Positions 34,864 through 46,400 of a stretch of DNA of 55,099 nt are shown in pieces. Location: NCBI RefSeq assembly GCF_001949145.1, contig NW_019091527.1:475087-530185 (forward strand). The letters are read 5' to 3'. Under the pieces are notes generated by a model that saw only the letters and a program-made list of their open reading frames with translations, ran no database searches and was not told the DNA's origin. Position numbers and translations under genes: made by a program. This DNA is from Acanthaster planci. Its lineage: Eukaryota > Echinodermata > Asteroidea > Valvatida > Acanthasteridae. Positions within the stretch are counted from its first letter, which is position 1. Each line of letters starts with the position of its first letter.

Positions 34864-37800
34864 CTTTATTCCTTAATTAAAAGATATTAAAGACAGAAAC
34901 TGCATCAATTTCTATAAAATATGTCTAAAGACAACACCGACTGCAGAAGCCGGTTCTTGTTCATAGGAACAATATTTGGAAAAGCATTTTGACCAGCTTT
35001 TGTTTGAATTGCGTCTTTGAGACAAACAGTGTAGTTCCTTTAGCCCTACCTACTCCTGATAACTGTTTTTGCTCCAGTGTCAGAAGTTTTGTCTACCTTG
35101 ACACGACTGTGACCTGAATGAAAAGATCTCAACTTACGTCAACCAGCTGCCAAAACAAACGTGTCCCCGTCGTCTTTAAATATAGGAATGATACCAGGAC
35201 GCTAAACAAACCTCAAAGGAAATGCAAAGTATTTAAACTATAAACTTAGGTACTTTTCACCGAACAACAGAGTGTCATAATGTGACACGTCAGAAAATTC
35301 CAGTTTTAGTATGACCCCTTCTGGAAATCAATAACGGGGTATACATACCTGTACTTTCCACCTCAGCATTTGCGGACGCGTCTGTACGTGCCCTGAAGAA
35401 TAAAAAGGCCTTTACATGTAGTTTTGTTCACAGCAGATTAATTCTCAGGTTTTACGAAAGTGTATTCTAGTTGTCATAAACATTTCATTTCATCAACTTT
35501 GGAATATTTTGTTAACGAAGTGCACACATTCAAATGAAAATGAGAAGGTTGCTCTTTTGCAATTGTAACAATCACTGGGGAATCGAAATTGCCCGCATTG
35601 GGTACCTACGGAGGTTTCGACATCACAGCTGACAGTTTTCCCCTGTGCCAAAGGAATATCACCACCAGAAGTACCAGAAGACTAAATGCCAAGATCACCC
35701 CCAAGATGACATTAATTAGTTTGACCTGGCCACCGTCATTAGGTTTTATAGAAGTCACTGCTGTGGACGGCAGACTGCTCCCAGTCATTGACTGAAGACT
35801 TGAGGTTGTTCGAGATGTTGCCAAAACCGGTATCGCAGTTCCATTTGAGCAGGTGCTGTTAGAATGAAGATGGCGTACGCCAATTAAATATTAGCTTGAC
35901 GACACCATTACACTAAATCGTGTCACATAACTCTGTCGTGCTGCATTGTTGAAGTGCCATGGAGCACTTGTTGGTTTAAAGTTTGGAGAAAGTACGAGAT
36001 TGGTTGAGATTCTATCCCTGGCAAAGTGCCGTTGAATGTTTTTTCCAGGACTTTTTGATATTCATAGACATGAACAAAAAACTCAACAACAAAATTGTAA
36101 ATCTCTAATTCGGATGTTCTCGGTATTGCTGCTATTATTATTGCATGCACTATGCAAATGTTCATACTGAAAATCCATCTACTCGATTAACCTCTGCACC
36201 TGTGCATCAAACTAGTTCGATAATCCTCACCTTGTAATTGAAGACCCATTTTGATAAACGAAAGTTGGCAATGAAGCATCATTTCTACAATTGCAAAACG
36301 GAGCGTATTCCTTTTCTTCTTGGACGGAGTATATACACGAACATTGCCTCTCAGCATACTGACACACGAGGGCATCTTCATAACGGCAATACGGACGGTC
36401 ACACGATCCTCTACACAATTCAGGGCCTGCAACTTAATCAACATATCCAATTTGCCTTTTGAGACTTAAATTTGAATACAATCTGGTACACTGAGTCATC
36501 GGATTGCACAAAAATATAACAATTTGGAATCCCGACACTATAACGACACTGTTATTAAACCTCGTGATTCAGGGCAGGGTTTTGCATAGCGACCACCATC
36601 TGGACTGGTTTCTTAATGCCCTTCTTATCCATTAAAAACAACGAATTGATGTCAGGCATCTCTTATGTAACTAAGCAAAAGCTTGCCCCGAATCACGAGG
36701 TATACTAACAGTGTCTTTAGTATGGTGAATTCAAGTTATGTTATTGTGAATTCAAAGAACCCATTGTACCAGATTTTATTCACATTTAACTCGCATGGAA
36801 AAATTCTCTTTGCCTTAAAGTCTGTAACTTCATTCCTGACTCTCATTGGGTGAAACGATATAAATTGCTCTAGACAATATTTTCTTAAACTTCCGGGTTA
36901 AACACATTTACCCCCCACTTTCTACCTACGGTAGAAGACTTTCCATCGCCCTTCTGAGGGCTTTTTGTGTGTACCAAATAATCGTTGGTACCAAATAGTA
37001 TTTGATGTTTATGCAATGTTTCAAAATAAAAAAATCCTGAGTGTTCTCATCATGAAATCGGTTAACTCATGTCATCCCCGCTTCGTCATATATCCAAGTC
37101 TACTTATTCAAGCAAGCGACACTTAATGTTCTCTATGTATACTGTTCTTTTCAGGAATAAAGAAGAATGGAAGACTTGACTTCACCTACCCAAATCGTAG
37201 CAAATAAACGAGTTGGTTGGGGCTTGACAAATTCTACCGCAAAGGCTACGGCTGCCATGCGCGCCATCGGTACATGGTGCACTGAAAGAAAGAGATATAT
37301 TTGTGAACATTGTTTCTCACCCAAATTAATAAAAGGAAAAATCAAAACAGGGGTGGATAAAAAAAACAGAAAAGTTCAGGATTCCCTTGAATAGCATACA
37401 AATGTGTTGTGGGGGAATTAAAAAAAATAAAGTTAAGGCTGACTTTTTACCAGCTCCACCAGGCTCACTGGGGATTTTTTTTTATCGCAGAATCTTACGA
37501 CAAATGATTGCAAATACTTTGCGAGGGCGCTTCTAGGATACTTTTTTTTCTCGAGGTGGGGGTGGGTGGGGGGTTAGACCCTTCGAACGTGACGTCACCT
37601 TTTTTTTTTACTTTTGCTACTGTTCTTTTAGTTTTGGAGGAAAAAAAACAAATGTTTATTGCACCTAATGGCCCAGCAAAATTATCATAAACTATTCATT
37701 TAATTACAAATAGATTGAATACAGAATTGAAATTCAAATATTTTCCAGCTTTTTAACTTTTTGGGGAAGGGTAGACGGACGTTTGGGGGGCTGCAGCCCC

Positions 37801-38629
37801 CTAGCAAGTAGCAACTCCCCCATAGAACCGCGCCAAACGGCCGCTAGTAAATGCTGGTACCTGTTCATATTCTTAATGATGACAGAAAAATGAGGTTGCA
37901 GTGCAGATTGTATGAACAAAATAATCCCTGATTCAATCTACCTGATTGCCCAACCATGACGTGCAATCCCTGACCTGCGATTGATTTCAGGCAAGAAATT
38001 TAGGATACATGACTGTGTAATTCCTGATTTCTTATTTTTGATCAAATTCTTACGTAATAGGCCTACGTAAAAATGTTTGTCCTTTTACTGCAAATTCGTT
38101 AACGTTGTTAAATACCATATACATGCTACATGTATGCGCATTGTGGTATCAGAGAACTGAAGTGCTTGTGCGTGAAGTCAACGAGTGCGCTCGTTTTACT
38201 CATGAATCTTACCGTTCTGGCCAAGATTGCTAAATCTTGATTGAAAACCAAGTACTCTTGAAAAGTGAATAAAAATGTACAAGTTGGAACATACGTATGT
38301 ACCAGGTGGACTACAGTACGTTTTTGTCAAGCGTAAAAAAACCACGAGGAGCATAAAAGTGTCATATTATGGTCATATTTTTGGTCTCAAGTGTTAACAC
38401 TGTACTTATGCACACGAATAACATGAATATTAAATATAAAGTGAACTCAAAAGTTGGCATCGATTTACCTCGCATTATGAAGCTCCGTGCTCAAACAAAA
38501 ATGCCTTCTCATATCATGTAATACTGTCAGGTTTGGAAGCAAACCCTGTAACTCTGGTGGGAGTGTGACTGCCGAACATATGATCCACAGCGCCGTATGG
38601 ACCAAGGCGATAAAAACTGTCTTGAGCAT
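34559..38629 (-). CDS. Receptor gene C: single-pass receptor with short ITIM/ITAM-like tail (347 aa, 6 exons)
   Basis: Exons: 38469-38629, 37190-37281, 36231-36426, 35610-35855, 35349-35392, 34559-34863. The sum is 1044 nt, open throughout, phases 2,1,2,2,1. Layout: signal peptide 1-20; an N-glycosylation sequon NLT at 33-35 that gene B lacks; Cys-rich ectodomain about 45-155 (LCGRIC, CRYEDALVCQY, CSCIY, FCNC, TCSNG); a longer Ser/Thr stalk; helix 196-219; linker; and a 100-residue tail. The tail has SYQIY, EYEEV and YQQL-x11-YEPL, an ITAM-like pair with the same spacing as in gene B; SEYEEV and VDYEPL also fit the ITIM pattern. The ectodomain exons are a recent duplicate of B, but the tail is 160 residues shorter. 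Function beyond a plasma-membrane signalling receptor is unknown. Confidence 0.87.
35349..35392 (-). CDS. Gene C exon 5: linker
   Basis: 44 nt from TTCTTCAG|G to GTACAG|GTATGT, phase 2 in and 1 out. It encodes ARTDASANAEVEST. Confidence 0.75.
35610..35855 (-). CDS. Gene C exon 4: stalk and transmembrane helix
   Basis: 246 nt from CTAACAG|C to CCTCC|GTAGGT, phase 2 in and 2 out. TCSNG, a Ser/Thr stalk, then ILGVILAFSLLVLLVVIFLW and HRGK. Confidence 0.88.
36231..36426 (-). CDS. Gene C exon 3: Cys-rich ectodomain, part 2
   Basis: 196 nt from GTTGCAG|GC to TACAAG|GTGAGG. Cysteine spacing is identical to gene B, including CRYEDALVCQYAERQCSCIY and FCNC. Confidence 0.9.
36558..36702. mobile_element. 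MITE in intron 2 of gene C (copy of 28433-28579)
   Basis: Terminal inverted repeats ACCTCGTGATTC and GAATCACGAGGT at the same intron position as in gene B. Confidence 0.75.
37190..37281 (-). CDS. Gene C exon 2: Cys-rich ectodomain, part 1
   Basis: 92 nt from CTTTCAG|T to TTTGG|GTAGGT. It encodes PCTDGAHGSRSLCGRIC and FICYDL. The CYDLG end matches CWDLG of gene D. Confidence 0.88.
38469..38629 (-). CDS. Gene C exon 1: signal peptide
   Basis: The ATG at 38629 starts MLKTVFIALVHTALWIICSA. It continues through LPPELQG and RRHFC to GCGAG|GTAAAT, phase 2. Ten of its 53 full codons encode a different residue from gene B. Confidence 0.85.
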
Positions 38630-39817
38630 GTTGAGTCTGATTCTTGTAGATGTCTGCTGGGGCCTGGTGCCTTAGATTTATGTACAAATACCAAATCCGT
38701 AGCAGCACAAACCTAGGCCTTGAGTGCAACAAGGAAATAAACTTGAATTTACGTGCATGTGTTCGATGTGGAACACTCAATGTGCGTGGTAACCTACCTA
38801 TTGTTCTCAAACGTCATGCACCATTGAATTTCTTTGTTATGATGACGTTGACCTTAAACCACCTTTAATTTAAGATTTTTTTCCAACAAAAAGTGCTTTT
38901 GTGGGTAATTCTGAAATTGCTCGACTACGTCATACTCTTCAACTGGAAGCAGCATAGGCATTCATTTATAGTTTTCTGTCAAGATTATTTTGGTAATTTC
39001 ACATATTATAAAAATGTAGCATCCATAACTATTAAGTTGGTGTGCAGATTTGAGGCCATTTTTATAAACAGATTTGGGGCCGTCAGGCTACTTCTGTAGG
39101 TTGAAGAACATGGCGTTGCTCATTTATCTGATTATCCCCGAGACAGGCTGCCGAAAACGGAAGCAATGTCTGTGTCATGCTCACCTGCCGCAGCACTACC
39201 GATGATAACGCTGCAACAGATGAACCAAAATGAACAAATACCCCGGTGAAAATTGAAATGCGGATACGGTCGGCCACTTGGTGCGTGTCTGGTCCAGTTC
39301 CAAGATAGAATTCATGTCAAACTTGATTGTCTCACTTGCGTGGCCGGGGCTTCCTCACGTAGTGATTGCATTATTCAAAATTCTATGTTTCTATATGTAG
39401 TTTTTATTGCAATAATTTTGTTAAGAAAACGATATACATTAAACTATAAACGGTGAAAAGAGCTATACTTTACGATACAAAAAAAGAAAAAGAACAAAAA
39501 AGTTTTTAATAATAATAAAAATATATTAGGGACGATACAAATTTTCAGTTATAATAATGTCGATATTTACAACGAAATCTAAAAAGTATGTCTAAAATTA
39601 TTCTCACTTTCCGAACCTTGCAGTTGGACTTACAGAATTACACAAATCTGATACTACTTCAAGTTCGAATGCAAAAATTACCAGAAGTTCATGTAATCAC
39701 ACATCTCTTTCGTCGATTCGTTGTCTGAAAGAAAAGTGCTTTTCCCTCTTTTACTCATTTACGACTTACAGTTTACCAGTAAAAATGTCTGTTATTTTTC
39801 TTGTTTTTAATTACGCT
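38630..39817. other. Intergenic between genes C and D
   Basis: It contains the 5' flank of gene C, which is partly duplicated in front of gene B (compare 39235-39425 with 31815-31990). The piece at about 38860-39230 is absent from the B flank. A minus-strand ATTAAA at 39812-39807 is very close to the gene D stop. No gene is seen. Confidence 0.55.
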
Positions 39818-40404
39818 TTACTGGTCAGGCACGATGTGATTGTAATTTGTGTGCCCACCCAAACTGTCATAAGCTCCACTGTCCTTCACTGATATCGGGG
39901 CCTCTCTTGGCCTCTTGTCGGATACCCTGTTGAGGTGATCGTACTGGGGTGATTCCGTTTCTCCCTTGGCTACAGTTGCTACCCTGGCAACCTCGTATCC
40001 GGAGTTTTCATTCAGGAACGGTTGTACTTTAGTCGGTAAAGTGGCTGGATTATGATCGTCTTTATGTGCAACCGGCGCAGAACCACTCTCTTTGCTTTCC
40101 TCCTTCCCAAGATCCTCTTCCTTCTCCAAAATAAAATACTGTGGGTCGCTTGGAGCCTCTGCACTAGCGGATGGTCTCGCAGAGTCATCTTTCGGTGCGT
40201 GTCCTACATAGCGGACGCTTCCCTCCTCGGTATTTTTGTGTAGTTTGAAATAATAATGATCCTCTTGACCCATCTGATGCTCAAGTCTGGGCTCCTCCTT
40301 TTCGGGGTTGCTGAGTTCCTGTCCCCAGTGACTGTCTACGTACGCATAATCATGAACCTCGTCGGGTACCAGTGAATCGGGCAACTGAGTAGTAGTGTTT
40401 GGAG
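39818..40404 (-). CDS. Gene D exon 6: cytoplasmic tail
   Basis: Begins at TTCGAAG|CT and ends at TAA (39820-39818). APNTTTQLPDSLVP, then DYAYVDSHWGQE, align with gene B exon 6. Six YxxL/I/A motifs follow; the last is NYNHI near the C-terminus. Confidence 0.88.
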
Positions 40405-43400
40405 CTTCGAAATAGAAGTAACAATGTTCAACACTGTGCATTCAATCAAAAAGTTATATGAAACAATACCTTGGAGATTTTCAACATACATTTTACATCA
40501 ATTATTAGCTGCCATTTCAAACATCTGAGAAGCTCACGTACTTACCATTTTCGTCTAGTTTAGTACACGATGAGCCCTCTACTTTCCTGAAAGTGAAAAA
40601 GTTAGTATTAAAAAACTGTCTTGAAATGAAAGAGCCAATTGTTTGAAGTTAAACAAGAAAATTTTTGTCGTCTTTAAAGAGCATGGACCTGCCTTCAAGC
40701 ACATCTTTCAAAATTATGAAGTTCGTCTAAATTTACGTGTTATGTAAAGGCCTACGTATACCGCATTTAAATTTGTTTGTTTTGCTTGATACAAATTACT
40801 CCAGTGAGACTCGTATCTATGAACAGCCAACTTAGACGGCGACAATGAAAACAAAAGGGGTTTGTCAATCAACTCGTGCACTGCCCAATGGGTTTTTAAT
40901 TATCTTCATGGACATTTAGTTTATGCAAAATTAAAGACGGTGGTTTCTTCAACGGGAATTTCCAATCTCTCCCATTATTTAACCTAGAACACTGCCAGAA
41001 CCTTAAAAATCTACTTGCAAAGTTTCACAAACGAACACAAACCCCTCAATATAAATGTAATGGTGGCTAAGTTCCAATTCTAGATTCCAGCAAGGTCGAA
41101 CAATGCTAGTAAACAATGTGGTAGAATAATAAACAAGCCCTTCTCGTTGATCCTATCTAACTAAACATGTACACTTCTGAAAGGGGTTTCACTGGACCTA
41201 CGTGTTGTTCGTCTCATGACGAGCCGTAGGTCCTCTCCTGTGCCAGTGACACCAAACACCCACTCCGATGATCACGAGTAGCAAAACTGCAGACAAGACG
41301 CATCCCAGGGCTAGTGCCGGCAGGTTAATTGCTGTTCTGGCATCTGCGCCGCCGCCACGAGGCGTGGTAGCTGAGGATGCAGGCCCGGTCGGCAGCGGTG
41401 GAGGAAGGCACAGCCGGTCGTTCTGGGGATCGGCCCCGAAGGGACACATCGCAGACTGGGTTGTTGGCGGCGGAGGTAGCTCGGGGTTCACTGGACGGTC
41501 TTGCCCACCGGACTCATCGGGTTCAACGACACAGCTTAGAGATAAAAACAGACGGGGTTTCGGAGTCTGTATGGTGGGTTGGGACCTTGATTTACGTGTA
41601 CAATGTATATTGTAAATACGCTCACCAATTTAGGAGGGAATGGGTTCTTATACCTCGCAATGAAACTTGGAAGGGTTTTACTCGTAAGGTATAGAAAACT
41701 GCTGAGAATACAATAATGACATGACGTCGGTGAAGGACAAAACCCAGTATTTCAAATTTAGATCTTTCAAACAACAATATAATAACCATAAAGATCGTTT
41801 GCAAAGTGAAGCGAAACTGTACTCCTAATCTTTCTTATAGATATATCATTTTACTTATTTGTGGACGTTAGGTGCCCCGGAGACAAGTTGCACTTTTTAG
41901 GATATAAAAACGTCTACACTTAATAATTATGTAACAGTACTACCACTTTTTGGGGGTCAACGTTTCTTTCAAACACTAACTTGGGTTTCCCTCGTCGTCC
42001 AGAGCCCGAACACGGCGCTGGGAACGGCTCATGGCCTTGCACAGATTGTGGTCAATGAAATACATCACACCGGGTCACAGCTAACGACGCGCAGAGCATT
42101 GTGGGTAAATTTCTGTCAGGCGCGAAAGCGCTCAATGTGGCAGTTATCGATTCGATACTTTTTCTTTTTCTTCCTTACTGCTGAACAAAATTCTTACTTA
42201 GTTCATCCAGAATCGATCAAGATAGCCAACGATTTGAAATGTATTGACAAAAGACACGTGATCAGTGATACTTAGTGAGAAGATAAATTACCGTGATTGT
42301 ACCAAGGCCATGTTTTTATCATATAAGCCAACACTGCAGTCTGTGACGTTCAAGCGATGTACCATTGCCTAACCAAAACTTAAAATAATGCCGCGCTAAC
42401 AGGAAGGGATAAAATCGCGGTCGGAGGTCATGCACGAAGTAGCCAATCAAAGTGCAAAGCCATCAGCCCTTCCCAGCGCCCTATTCGGGCGCTGGGCGAC
42501 GAGCGAAAAACTTAGGTCAGCATTTTCGTGTGCGCTTTACAAGTGCACCTTGAAGTACACGTAAATGCACTGATTACGGCAGTAAGCAGCCCACAATGCT
42601 TTGCGAGTACAAGTCTTTCGCTCGTTATCCTGCGCTCTGCGCTTGGTGACGAGTGAAGTATATGTCTCTACCTAGGATGTAAGTGAAAGGATTCACCCAC
42701 CCAATCGTGATAGGGGCAGAGAGAACGTACAACCGACACTGCACTTCAGGACCAAGGACGGACTCGCAATGCGTTTGTACGGACTGAATCTACCTGCGTC
42801 CCATTTTACCGCGCCGGAATTTTGGTTTGCCTGCCATTGAAACTATAGATGCCATCTTTTGCCCTGAACAATGGTGCGCAAGCGATGTATGTAACTATTT
42901 ATTAGTCGGTACGGTAAGCTTAGATGGCCGCTGGTGGCTTCAATGACCACTGTTGCTGACTTGGGGATTATGGGTCTAGATTGGGGGAGGGGGGGGCGTC
43001 CGTGTAAAGGACGCGAATTAACGAACTGGTACCTTTCCATAGGAGACTCTAACCAATACCCGGCCTCATCTTTGCATATGCAGAATGCCCTGTTCCTGTG
43101 GTACACGCAGGACCCTCTCATGTCCTCGTACTGACACACATTGGCGTCTTGGTACGCACAGACTGAGAACTGATTCTCTTCCTCGCAGTTCACATTACCT
43201 GCATGCGGGGGAAGAGGAAACAAAGGGGCTTCATATTCTCGGGGTGGGTTGGTAAATGGTCTTTCTCCTTTATGGCATAGGATCACGATCTCAAAACCTT
43301 CTCAAATCTTATTTTTTTGCTTAAAATATCAGGGGATTACCTCAAAATATAGACGCTTGGAGGAATAAAACTACGGCAATAGATTTGGCTTCGTCAATAA

Positions 43401-46400
43401 GCTGATATACAGGAAGCATGCATTATGCAAAGCAGGCTATTTCAAAGCATAATTCACCATGACCAATTGTGTCTTAGGTCTGAGAAAGAGAAAACATCTA
43501 CAATATCTACCAATTTGGGAGCAATGTAGAAAAAGTTAACACGGCAGACATTTGCGCTTATTGTTTTTATATTTACAAACATTCGTCCAAACGAGCCCTT
43601 TCACACTTATCGGATGATCTCTTATAACGGAGTAGTTTTACTATGATTTTTTTTTTAAATATGTACATCAGAATGAGTACGCTGCACCTAAAAGACCCCG
43701 GAACTGCTGACGTCATACTTTGCTTATTCAAGACTACGGCTGGGTCTATTGTCTACGCGTGTCTACGCATTTCTAATGGAGTGAAGACCTAGACCTAGCT
43801 CTAGACAAGAGATTCGGATGCAGCCTTAGTGTTCCTATCGTGCTCAGTGGACCATGGCCCCCACTGGCTCCATCGGAAAGTGTAAATGAATGTGACGTCA
43901 TCGGCACACAGACCCCTCTTGAAGTGCATCGTGAAGTACATTACCTTCATGACATTTACAGTAAGAGCAAATAATCAAGTAGCTGAAAAGTCAATAGATT
44001 TTTAGGACAGGAACCAGTCCAAGGGAAATCACGACCACAGGGTCGGGCGTAGAGCCTGAAAGTAAAAGGTCACTCCTTGAGCTTCCGGAACCCTCGCGCG
44101 GTTCGTCTATGGGGATTTTAGATTGGGCCGTCCTATCACGTTCGATGATGATTCCTAACTGAAACCACCCCAAGAAACACTCCTGTCGGAATTTTGCCTT
44201 TGTCCTTGTCTAGTAATATTAAGGAAAAGTCACCTGGAGATGGGTAAAAAACGAATTTCATTAACGACCTTTCACTTCCGGCAGTATCGTTCCTAGGTTC
44301 CCTTGTTCATGCACGTTTGTTTTCATTCCCCGTGCTAACGTGGAAACGAGCTTGTATAACGTTGCAAAGATTTACCTACCTGCATTCGATGGACTCTAGA
44401 TTCAGTCGAGTTGACCTGGTACAGTTCTTGTCAGTCAAGGTTAGATTGTACGGTAGAATCTTTCGTTAAAGCAGGTTATTGCTTTAAGTTTATTTCCTAC
44501 TAAATTACAACATTGTGAAGATATTTTGGTCTGTTTTTATTTCGGCTTTTACAGAAAGAATTCCATGAAGTATAATTCCGTAACTGATCATCTGCGGAGG
44601 AGACCACGAAATTACACTGTTCTTCGTGTATTTTAAATTTTCGGAAGTGACTTCTTTGAGGTCAGGTAATTTTTCAGTTTCCATAAATTTATATGCTAGC
44701 AAATATTTTATAAAAGGCCTGTTACGAATAGAGTTTTTATGAAGTAACTGAGCGAAAAAATATTACAACTTCTAAAAATTTTGGCACGTTATTTTTCCAA
44801 TCCAAGGGTTCCGGAAGCGCGTCATCAGGGGTCAACTTTCAGGCTCTATTGAGAGCTATATCGCTGAGTCATTGAAGTAATGGATTATTGCATGGGTACA
44901 AGTGATTGAAAAGACAAGGAAATACGAAACCTTGTGTTCCTAAATCCCAGCACTGATGATTATGGCTCACGTCATCGGTGCGGCAGAGCTGCTCGCAAAG
45001 TGGCAAGACCGGACGGGCGAGGGTTGGCGGCGGCTGATCTACCCCTTCGCATCTATAATCACGGGAGGAGGAAATGGAAAAACTCAACAAAAAATGCAAC
45101 AGTGTCGAAAAAAAATTCAACGAAACCTTTTTTTTTTTTCGAGGGGGGAGGAAATAACCGGCTATTGAAAAATCGAAAATGAAACGTCATAACACGTGAC
45201 GATGGGGCCCTCTTAAAACACGTATTGTGGGTATTGGCTAAGTTTTTATTTAGGCTTTTGCCTTTTTTTACACGTTTTAGTGACGAAAAGATATCAGATA
45301 CACCTGCATCAAAGCAAATCGCCTCTCTCTCATCTTTCTAAACTGTTGATGGCTCCTTGATCTCGACCCCTTGGATTCGCCCTTGGTATTAAGTTACGCA
45401 TTTTGTACATTGAATTTCCACTTTCCATCAATACACATGCCCAGTTCTTTATTACAAACTCATCACAAAACTTTATTACAAGCGCAAAAACCTGAATTGC
45501 GATTTCAAGGCCGTCAATCCCGGGGATAAGGGGGATTTTTATGTCCCCGCTATTTTTTGGGAGGATGGGCTATTGCATCATCCCTCCACTTTTTAGAGGT
45601 GAGAAGAAAATGAAGGCGGATTCTGAGGAATATTTTGGACTTCTGAGCTACCACTTTGTATTTCATAGCACTGGAGAAGGGGTAAAAGGCCATAATGCTG
45701 CAACATCGTGACCAGAGGCAATGGTTCGTAATCTAGGGTCAAGGACATCACTCGACGGCCCGTGCACAAACCCTGTGAAACCGGTCTGAAAAGTGCTTCG
45801 TGTTTTTTAGGTTATCGCTTTAATGATTTATCATTGAAGGTATGTGTGTTTATGGAACTCTATCCATGAAGGAACATTGTAACTCATCACGGGTTCCAGG
45901 ATTTTATTCTTTGAGACAATGGCGTACCAAAGGAGGGCGTTGAGGGGTTGACCCCGCCAGAGGGTTTCTTTTTTTGAATGTATGAGAAAAAAAGATACAA
46001 TATACCCCGACCCTTAAACTACAAGCTCTGATATAGCCTCACATACCAGTCCCATGTAGGAATAACTGGTGGGCTTGAACATCGTGACCTAGTTGTAGGG
46101 GCAGATCTAGGATTTCCGAAAAGGGGGCAGCGATGGTAAAATACCGCCGAATGCGTAGCTTTAAGCACTTAAAGCATGGGGTCCGGGTCCCGCTCAAGGG
46201 ATTGTCGGATTGCATCGGATTCTAGGCGCTTAGAGGTGCAATTACAGGCAGGACGGCCTCTCGTTTTTTTCTTCTCCCTCCCTCTTCTTCTTCTTTTCGT
46301 ATTAACATGTATTCGTTTTTTTTTTCCGGTGCAAAAAGGAGAAGGGGGTGTGCGCCCTCACGCCCCCTGGACCCGCCCCTGGTTTCTTTCTTTTTTTGGG

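Noticed and set aside
41268-41694. Plus-strand open frames of 105-115 codons
   Set aside because: They are antisense to gene D exon 4, whose minus-strand frame has a membrane helix and matching splice sites.
42003-42060. Exon-like patch on the minus strand in gene D intron 3 (MSRSQRRVRALDDEGN)
   Set aside because: No GT donor follows the open frame, and gene D is in frame without it.
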